This document shows positions 41,901 through 50,100 of a stretch of 64,000 nucleotides of DNA, piece by piece. Position 1 is the stretch's first letter; every line of letters begins with the position of its first letter. Where the stretch lies: the NCBI RefSeq assembly GCF_022814725.1, contig NZ_CP093442.1:186001-250000 (forward strand), in the 5' to 3' direction. Under the pieces are notes generated by a model. It was not told where the DNA came from. It was given only the letters and a program-made list of their open reading frames with translations, and made no database searches. The stretch comes from Bdellovibrio reynosensis. Its GTDB lineage: Bacteria > Bdellovibrionota > Bdellovibrionia > Bdellovibrionales > Bdellovibrionaceae. The translations under genes and the position numbers were made by a program.

Positions 41901-43875
41901 CTACGTTCACGTTTACGGTCACAGCACCCGTTGTACCGCCACCAGTTAAACCCGTACCTGCAGTGACCCCCGTGATCGTACCGCCGGATCCATCAGAGGA
42001 AGCAATAGCGACCCACGCGCCAGAGTTGTATTGATAAATAGTTTTAGAATCTGTCGCAAAATAAATAGCTCCCGCAGTAGGGGAGGCAGGTTTACTTGCA
42101 TCTAGGCCCGTTTGCACGGAAGGAGTGCCGCCCGCATTCAACAAGTAGTTGCCTGCAGCTTGTTTATTATTGAACGTATTCCAATCCGTCGAAGACAAGT
42201 AACCATTTGTTGAAGTGGTCGCTTGAGAAATTGAAATCGCTGGCGTCGTAGAGCCCGTTGCCACAGATAATGGTGCCGAAGCCGTCACGTTAGTAACAGT
42301 ACCCCCAGAATTTGTATCCGTGTCAGCAGCCGGGGCCCAGTCAGTTCCATTATACTTAAGAACTTGTCCATTCGTTGGCGCAGTAGCATTGACTGCAACG
42401 CCTCGGATTTTCGCGACAGTTGGATTTGGATAAGTACTGCTTAAATCACCACCCGCAGCACCTGTGGGCGCAGCACCTGTCGTAGCAATAGTAATAGAAC
42501 CATTGCCATTCGTGATTGAAACACCCGTACCCGCAGTCAATGTCGACTTAGACAATGTATTACCAGAAGAGTTACCAATTAAAATCTGACCGTCAGTATA
42601 TGAAGACTGACCAGTGCCACCTTTATTAACTGGAACAACTGCAGATAAATTCGCAGGATTCAAATTCGTTAAGGCTGAACCATCGCCTGAGGCTACATTG
42701 TTGGCAGCCATCCACTTCGTTCCATCAAATTTTAAAACTTGTCCGTTTGTTGGCGCAGTCCCATCTACCGCAACACCTTTAATTTTATCAACACTGACAG
42801 CACCAATCGCACCACTGACGTCACCAGCAACAGATACGTTAATACTTTGACACTGAAAAGAAGACGAAACAGAGTTCCAGTAAGCAGTCTGGTGGGCTGC
42901 GCAGTTCGCACTTCCAACCGCGGCATTGAACGCGGCGGTTGTTTGATAAGTGGCCAGGTTCGCAGAAAGGCCCGTCACATCTGCCATCGCAATTGCCGAG
43001 TTTACAAAGGCAGAGCCATTAAATTTTAAATACTGACCAGAGGCCGGAGTCGTCAAAGTCACGTCAGTGCCTTGAATCTTTACAACCGATGGGTTGGGAT
43101 AAGTTCCACCCAAATCTCCACCAGCTGCACCAGTCGGGGTGCGGGCATCAGTGAAGCGCGCATCATTACCGGCCGCCACCGTGTTTGCTGAAGTACCAAC
43201 ATTCAAAGTCACTTGCGGTGTCGAAGTATTATTGATGATTGTTACATAAGAGTTCGCAGAGGTGACCGTTGTCACAGTACCACCACTGGCACCTGCAACA
43301 CCGTTACACGAAAGAGCCGTTCCATCCCAAGCTAAAAAAGTTCCTGCAGCGCAGGTTGGAACATTGGATTTCGCAACGAAATCTGATTCAGACTTTGTTC
43401 CTAACTTTTGTGATGATAACGAAAATGCAGCATAGGGAACGGTGCGAATTTCGCTAGAAGGGGAAATTGCTTTCCAACCGCTTCCATCGTGAAATTGCAC
43501 TTTAAGCAAACGGATATCACCCTGAGCCGGGGTGTAGGTCGCGCCGCCATCACAATCTTGATTGGCAGAATTATTAAAAGCATCAAGCAAACTAAAAAGG
43601 GGGTTTGCCGGGAAAAGTTTTGTTCCCGTTCCAATGGGAACATCAAACACACCACCAGAGCTCATCATGTTCACAGTGTTTCTTTGTTCGCGATAGATCA
43701 CGCAATTCCCAGAAGGATTTGTGATTTCAAATAAGAAGCTCACGTTATTGTATTCAAGCGGAGTTCCGTCCGACTTAACAATGCGCCCTTGGTACGTCAG
43801 TGACGATGGCGATGCGTGAGTGGTTAATGAAAACGCCAATATTATTATTGAGAGAAAATACGTGCATTTGCTCAT
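38905..43875 (-). CDS. Giant secreted fibre with C-terminal S74 self-chaperone domain (MAT-like)
   Basis: A 1656-residue protein with a signal peptide (cleavage near THA-SPS), unlike a phage fibre. The N-terminal domain is SSLTYQGRIVKSDGTPLEYNNVSF. A long Gly/Thr/Asn-rich shaft follows with repeats such as GGDLGGTYPNPSVVKI and VPVNKGGTGQ. The C-terminus carries an S74 intramolecular chaperone (ARLKTNVKPIEGALDKILKL, MGVIAQEVEKVFPQAV) and a coiled coil (QIAKLESLVAKQTREIASL). This matches the mosaic adhesive trimers reported as prey-recognition fibres of Bdellovibrio. The prey ligand is unknown. Confidence 0.85.
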   Translation of the reverse strand: MSKCTYFLSIIILAFSLTTHASPSSLTYQGRIVKSDGTPLEYNNVSFLFEITNPSGNCVIYREQRNTVNMMSSGGVFDVPIGTGTKLFPANPLFSLLDAFNNSANQDCDGGATYTPAQGDIRLLKVQFHDGSGWKAISPSSEIRTVPYAAFSLSSQKLGTKSESDFVAKSNVPTCAAGTFLAWDGTALSCNGVAGASGGTVTTVTSANSYVTIINNTSTPQVTLNVGTSANTVAAGNDARFTDARTPTGAAGGDLGGTYPNPSVVKIQGTDVTLTTPASGQYLKFNGSAFVNSAIAMADVTGLSANLATYQTTAAFNAAVGSANCAAHQTAYWNSVSSSFQCQSINVSVAGDVSGAIGAVSVDKIKGVAVDGTAPTNGQVLKFDGTKWMAANNVASGDGSALTNLNPANLSAVVPVNKGGTGQSSYTDGQILIGNSSGNTLSKSTLTAGTGVSITNGNGSITIATTGAAPTGAAGGDLSSTYPNPTVAKIRGVAVNATAPTNGQVLKYNGTDWAPAADTDTNSGGTVTNVTASAPLSVATGSTTPAISISQATTSTNGYLSSTDWNTFNNKQAAGNYLLNAGGTPSVQTGLDASKPASPTAGAIYFATDSKTIYQYNSGAWVAIASSDGSGGTITGVTAGTGLTGGGTTGAVTVNVNVGTGNNQILQLDGTAKIPAVNGSLITNLTPANLASAVPVNKGGTGQTSFLNGELLIGNTTGNTLTKATLTAGTGVSITNGTGTITIATTGAAPTGTASGDLSGSYPGPTVAKLQGYAVDTAAPAANKVLKWDSGTSKWTANFIKLSELTNNIGGSAFNVASCTAAQTMNWSSISDKFECQAISIPNTAVTGLGTASTKAAGTGANEVLLLDGSGRLPASALPSAMAQWQLNGANTYYSAGKVGVGTSTPYGQLDISYGGLYGMTVGADANATTRTDATMKWFRFAGYQYNNANSPFMIINAGSTSTDNNVWIGGGGSLNAATNIRLYTAANQTTTGGTERVTLTNTAMGINNTSPTETLNVNQTDSSSGVVVTNTSSTGVRSPGFTIKNYSGSTYGKPTFMMQSARGTSASATALADDDMLGQILFNGLYSGSSYATGAMIYAEAAETWSGSTAGTHLIFNTISSGAVTNTERMRIDGLTGRVGIGASQVNSLLQVGPNGSQANIYSTYVGSYYNAGGQGQYNGNWTSSNYWGLGPFSGTADSTLRLGITSDPKGTWNATQNLNLVVGGKIGIGTSAVPTQKLEIEDGNILINNEASDAAVYATAYTSAAATQGGTFVGSRARGTQAAPTYVLSGDLMGQFLAKDAITTTSSPGMVVYAGENHSASALGDYLTFRTTANGATTSAERVRIQGNGYVGIGTNAPTNLLTLKGASTGAQAFKVLSNGGANERASMMLGDWEMGQDVTMTAAKDLFFFDSATGNVRMTIGTNGWMSLNKNTTTIAPLGIYNATASYMGYEEGDTGTKFFHGVDGSHFWIRPGPTTASQNAFTVSAGGLVGINGAVNASYNFFVNGSAAGTSAYVNTSDARLKTNVKPIEGALDKILKLRGVTFDWKHDVRPELSFPQKNDMGVIAQEVEKVFPQAVETDKEGYKAVGYTRLVGPLIESTKELAGLCKMNQSQIAKLESLVAKQTREIASLKQENKDLKEAICEINPKAKICK
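41562..41840. repeat. Shaft repeat copy A within the fibre gene
   Basis: About 279 bp whose translation (KGGTGQTSFLNGELLIGN, then TLTAGTGVSITNGTGTITI and GDLSGSYPGPTVAKLQG) is repeated in copy B at 42403-42680. The DNA is also clearly related, with mostly synonymous differences. Confidence 0.7.
42403..42680. repeat. Shaft repeat copy B within the fibre gene
   Basis: About 278 bp equivalent to copy A (KGGTGQSSYTDGQILIGN, TLTAGTGVSITNGNGSITI and GDLSSTYPNPTVAKIRG). The duplication could drive length variation by recombination. Confidence 0.7.
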
Positions 43876-43985
43876 GCAATTCTTATCGGAAATTTAACAA
43901 CACTAATAAATACTTATGATTTTTATTTTTGCGAAATAATATTCAGTACATAAGCTCGTTTGTAAAGCACTTGGTCCCTGCGGGA

Positions 43986-44002
43986 TGTCTCACTCTGAGA
44001 CA
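43986..44002. promoter_or_regulatory. Inverted repeat in the fibre/glucan synthase divergent region
   Basis: TGTCTCA (43986-43992) and TGAGACA (43996-44002) form a perfect 7-bp inverted repeat with a 3-nt centre, between the two divergent giant genes. The rest of this 263-bp gap shows no other clear signal. Confidence 0.3.
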
Positions 44003-44138
44003 CCAGGTCCTGAATTAGTTTTGTGGTTAGGCATCGTCATAGTCTTAAAATTGTGTAGCAACATTTCAACTTCATGTCTTTCCCATGATTAACAAAGTGT
44101 TGCTTGTTTGACGTGATGTCTGCTCGTATTTTTTTGGT

Positions 44139-47100
44139 ATGCAGCCCATTCGCTCAGAAATCCTATCAGGTCAAAGGCTCGAAGAGTTTGCGCGTAACTT
44201 TGCCCAAACTCGAATTTTTACTGAAAAGTCTAAAGGACAACGGTCTTTTGTTGCGCGAATTAAAGACAATCGCAGGGTTCTTTCTGACTGTTATGATGTG
44301 CTGCTAACTGACGTCGATCAAAAAAGAGCAATTCCCCCTGCTGGTGAATGGTTTTTAGATAATTTTCACGTCGTGCGCGAACAAATTAAGAATATCGAAG
44401 AACATTTGCCGGCACGATATTATCAAAAGCTTCCTGTAGTCCGCGACGGGGAGTTAGCAGGACTGCCAAGAATTTATCAAGTCGCCTATGAATACGTCGC
44501 GCACACGGACAGCCGTCTAGATCCTGATTTGCTTTTCACCTTTCTAAAGAGTTTTCAAGGAATCCAAAATCTTAAGATGGCAGAGCTTTGGGCATTTTCG
44601 ATCACCCTAAGTGCTGTGCTTGTCGAAAATCTGCGTCGAATTATGGAAACTGTCGTCGTTAGCCAGCAGGCCCGTGCTGAAGTCGATGCCCTGGCTGACG
44701 AGATTCTTGGGCTTGGCGATAGGCCACCTCGCGCCATGGACTCTATCGTAAAATCCTTAGAGGGAAAGGAATTAAGCACAAGTCTCGTGGTGAATCTTCT
44801 GCAACGACTTCGGTATCAAGATTCTAGAGTTGATCCAATTCTTATTTGGTTAGATCAGTATTTGGGAAAAAAGAAACTGGATGCGGATACGTTGATTAAA
44901 GAAGAACACACTGTTCAGACATCTGCAAACGCCACCGTACAAAATATTATTCTAAGTTTAAGATTCTTAGCAGCATATAACTGGTCCGAGTTTTTTGAAA
45001 AAGTCAGTTTGGTCGATGGCATCTTAAGACAAAACTTTCTTTATGGTAACATGGACTTTCCGACCCGGGATCGATATCGCCACAAGATTGAACGCTTTGC
45101 TTTAAGATCACCGCTGAGTGAACTTGAAGTTGCACAAAAAGCCGTCAGTCGTGCCGCTCAATCAGCCCAATCCCCTATGGAAAATGAAGCGCTTTATGAT
45201 CTTGGTTACCATTTATTGGGAGCAGGACATTTTGCTTTTGAAAAAGAAATTAAATATAGCAGACCTGCTTCAGAACAGTTCGTGCGAGTTTATAAAAAAA
45301 CTTCGCCGGTTTTATATTGGTTTGGGAATATCGCTTTAGCTATCGTCATCAGTTTGGGATTGCTAAGTTTATATTCAGGGGATCTAAATCCTGTCTTAGG
45401 ATTTATTTACTTCGTTGTTTTTTATTTTGCTTCTTCAGAGCTTGTCCTTGCACTGTCGAACCGAATCACAACCCTTCTTATCGGACCTCGTCATTTTCCG
45501 AGGTATTCACTAGAAAAAGGAATCCCCGAATCTTATAAGACCTTCGTTGTCGTTCCGACAATGCTTACAAGCAAAAAGAATATTCGTCAGCAGGTGAAGG
45601 ATCTGGAAATTCATTATCTTTCTAATACAGAGGGATTTGTTTATTATGCATTATTGACAGACTGGGCTGATGCGAAAACTGAAACCACTGTGGCTGACCA
45701 TGAACTTTTAGATTTAGCGCAAAGTGAAATGAATGCGCTGAATGAAAAATACCCGGCTGTGCCCGAGGGGAAACCAAGGTTTTACCTTCTTCACCGAAGA
45801 AGGTTGTATAATCCCCAAGAACAAAAATGGATGGGGTGGGAACGTAAGCGTGGGAAGCTTGAAGAGTTTAACCGTCTGCTTTTGGGCGGTAAAGGAACCT
45901 CTTACTTAAATCAAGATAAATTAAATCTTCCGACGGATGTTCAATATGTTTTAACTTTGGATTCGGATACAAAAATCCCAAGAAATACATTGTCGCAACT
46001 TGTGGGCACGATGGCGCATCCCTTAAATCGGGCTGTTTACGATCCCGAGGTCGGAAGAGTGATCGAAGGGTATGGAATATTGCAGCCTCGGGTGACACCG
46101 ACATTACCTACGGCAGAAGAAAGCACCCCATTTCAAAAACTGACTGCGGGTAATTCGGGGGTTGATCCATACTCGTCGGCAGTTTCGGATGTATACCAGG
46201 ATTTATTCGAAGAAGGGTCCTTTGCGGGGAAAGGCATTTATGATCTAAAAATTTTTGAACAGGCCCTGGCCGATCGCGTTCCTGAAAATTCCCTTTTAAG
46301 TCATGATTTATTTGAAGGTAATTTTGCACGCTGCGGATTTTTAAGCGACGTCGAGCTTTTTGAAAATTTTCCGTCGAATTTGTTAGTGGCTACGACCAGA
46401 ACCGAGCGTTGGACAAGAGGGGACTGGCAGTTGTTACCCTGGATTGTAGGTCGAGGAGGAAGAGCCATTTCATTCGTCGGTCGCTGGAAAATGATCGAAA
46501 ACCTTCGCAGATCCCTGGTTCCCGTTGCCGTTTTTTCTCTTTTCGTATTGGCACTAACACGTCCTCTTAAGGAATCATTGATTTTCTTTTTCTGGGGAGT
46601 TTTATGTTTAAGTGGACACTACATTATCTCTCTTTTATCAGATCTTTTAACCGAGCAGCCTAATTTAAGCCTGTCAGACCGGCTGCATCTCTTCTGGGAA
46701 GACACGGTTTTAAATGCCAAAAGGTTGGCGTTGGATTTTTTAATTCTACCTTTTTACGCGTATATTTCTAGTGAAGCGATTTTAAAAAGTCTTTATCGGA
46801 TGATGATTTCTAAAAAGAACATGTTGCAATGGACGACTGCGGCCCATGTTCGCGACACGACACAACTGAACCTTTCCCAGTTTTACAAGGGCCTCAAAGG
46901 GGGCTTGGTATTTACCGGCATCGCTCTTGTAGTTTGGGTTTTAAGTGGGGTTGATTTACCGATCCTAGCTTTTTTCATTCTTTTTGCCTGGGGCATTCAA
47001 GCCCATGTCGCACTTTGGGTCAGCAGTCCTATAGCTTCAACCATCGAAGAACCACTTCATCACGAAGAAAGTTTAATTTTAAAACTTACGGCAAGAAAGA

Positions 47101-50100
47101 TCTGGCACTTTTTTGCGACCTTTGTGAAGGCGGAAGATAATTTTTTACCGCCGGATAACTTTCAAGAAGATCCCCATCCGGTGATTGCTCACCGCAGTTC
47201 GCCGACAAACTTTGGAATGTATCTGCTTTCGGTCATTTCTGCTCGGGATTTTGGTTGGATTGGGCTGCGTGAAGCCGCCGACAGGCTTAATAATACCCTT
47301 TCAAGCATGATGGTTTTACCAAAGTATGAAGGACATTTTTTTAATTGGTATGAGACGACAACTGCTAGACCTTTAGATCCTCGGTATATTTCTTCGGTGG
47401 ATAACGGCAATCTGGCGGGACACCTGATAGTTGTTTCACAAGCCATTGAAGAAATGCAGAAAGAGAATGTCCACTTCACTCGCTTTCGCACTGGAGCGAG
47501 TGACACTTTAATTTTACTTACCAACCTGTTGCAGGAAAAGTTCGCAAAACAAAATATTCCTTGGCAGTATCAGATTAACGAAATTCAAAAGTTTCTAAAA
47601 GGTGCTCCTGAAAAGGGCCCGGAATCTTTCGTCGCCTGGGAAGTACTGCAAAAATCTTCCACCTCTTTGTATGAGGAAATCCATAAGCACTTTGAAAAAA
47701 ACAACGATCATCAAAGTAAAGTAATCCTTTCTTGGGCGTTGGTTTTTCATGAAGAAATCCTAAATGCGGCTATCGACTTTAAAGTCTTTTTAGCTTGGAC
47801 CGCTTTTTCGCATAAGCCGTTGCCAGAAGCGATCAATCAAGATGCAGGATTTAGATGGAGTCATATCCAAGCATTGATCCTAGAGCCCATTGTCTTAGAG
47901 AAGTTGCCAGCTTACTGTCAAATGCTGATAAGCGAAGTTCAGCTTTTCGTGAAAATGTTTAAAGTTCAGGATAAGAGTCCTAACGGTATTTTTTTAAATG
48001 AGCTTATTGATCTTCTAGAAGAGGCTATGACCCATTCCCAGGTCACGCATCAGAAGTTGACGAACGCCAAGAATTTGACTCAAGAACTGTTTGCACAAAT
48101 GAATTTTGAAATGCTGTATGATCCTTCCCGCAAACTTTTTTCTATCGGGATGCGTGTTGCTGAAAATGTCCTGGATCCAAGCTATTACGACTTGATGGCT
48201 TCAGAAGCAAGGCTTCTAAGTTTTATTGCCATCGCTAAAGGCGACGTGCCAGTCTCCCACTGGTTTAGTTTAGGCAGATCCCTTGTGCGAGTTGATGGCA
48301 AGGGAACTCTGGTGTCGTGGTCTGGATCTATGTTTGAATATTTGATGCCCTCCCTGGTATTAAAAACCCCCGAAGGCAGCATGATCAAAAGTACGTGCGA
48401 GCTGTCGGTTCATAAGCAAATTGAATATGGCGAAACTAAGAATGTGCCTTGGGGAATTTCAGAATCCGCCTATAACCGTCGCGATCAGCATTTAACTTAT
48501 CAATACTCAAATTTTGGGGTGCCTGATTTAGCTTTAAAGCGGGGTGTAGAAAACGACCTTGTGATTGCTCCTTACGCGACACTGATGGCTTCCATGTATA
48601 AACCCGTGGATGCTGCAAGAAACTTACAACGTCTGCGAACTATAGGCGCTGAAGGTAACTATGGTTTTTATGAGGCTGTTGATTTTACCCAAGCTCGGCT
48701 TAGGGACAAACAAACCCATGCTGTCGTTCATACTTACATGGCCCATCATCAAGGCATGTCGCTTGTTGCGCTCGCGAACCTTTTTCATCAGGGTGTGATG
48801 TTACGTCGGTTCCACGCTGAACCGTTGGTGCAGGCCACGGAATTGTTGTTACAAGAACGTTTGCCACGCACCAAAGGGGCGTTACCGGTGCCGGTCCGCA
48901 AACATAAAGGCTTTGTGGTGCGTGAAGAGGTGGAACACATATCACGCCGATATCATCGCTTTCATCGCGCAACACCGCCAATTCAGATGCTTTCAAATGG
49001 CGATTATTCAGTCATGCTGACGATGTCGGGTTCTGGATACAGTCATTACAAAGGCAAGGCCCTGACCCGCTGGCGCGAGGATGTTACTCAAGATCATTGG
49101 GGCCAGTACATTTTTGTTAAAAACTTAAAAACCGGCGAAGTTTTTTCAGTGACGTTTCAACCACTGACCTCAGAGCCTGAATTGCAGAATGTGATATTTG
49201 CCGAAGACCGTGTCACTTTCGTTAGAAATGCCGATGATGTTTTAACGGATTTAGAAGTATTTGTTTCCCCAGAAAATCAGGCAGAAATTCGTCGCCTAAG
49301 AATTATTAATAAAACGGAAGAAGATATGGAGTTAGAAGTGACTTCCTATTTAGAAGTCGTTTTAAATTCCCAAGGAGCCGACCAGGCCCATCCGAGCTTT
49401 TCGAATCTGTTCATTCAAACAGAGTTTAAAAAAGATTTATCCGCGTTAGTGGCTTCCCGACGGGCGCGTTCTTCGGAAGAAAAAACTTTGTGGATGGCCC
49501 ACACTTTGGTTCGTGATGGTTTTGCTAGTGGTGATGTGGAATATGAAACAAACCGAGCTGCGTTCCTAGGACGGGGAAAGACGATAAAATCGGCGAAAGC
49601 CCTTTTTGAAAATGAAAAGCTAGAAGGAAATACCGGATCTGTGCTTGATCCGATTTTAAGTTTAAGAACAAAATTGATCATTCCTGCCGGCGTGCAATCG
49701 CGTTTAAGTTTTTCAAGTCTTGTTGCGGATTCTAAAGAGGAACTTTTAACCCAAACTGAAAATTTGTATGATGAATCAAACCTAGAGCGCATTTCAAATT
49801 TGGCTTGGACCCAAGCGCAGATTAAGCTGCATTATCTTAATATCGAACCTGACGAAGCCCATCTATTTCAAAGGCTGGCGGCACGTTTGCTTTTTTCTGA
49901 TTCAAGTTTGCGCCCCTCTAAAGCAATTTTGAAATCAAATAAACGGGATTTAACGGGGTTGTGGGCCCACGGCATTTCCGGAGACCATCCCATTATTGGG
50001 GTGATCATAGAAGACATCACAGAAATGGGCCTAGTCCGACACGTCCTAAAAGCCCAAGAGTTTTTCGCCAACAAAGGTTTTCGTGTCGATGTGGTGGTTA

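Noticed and set aside
38905-43875. Prophage tail fibre
   Set aside because: The shaft and S74 domain are phage-like, but a signal peptide is present and no capsid, terminase, integrase or other phage genes are nearby.
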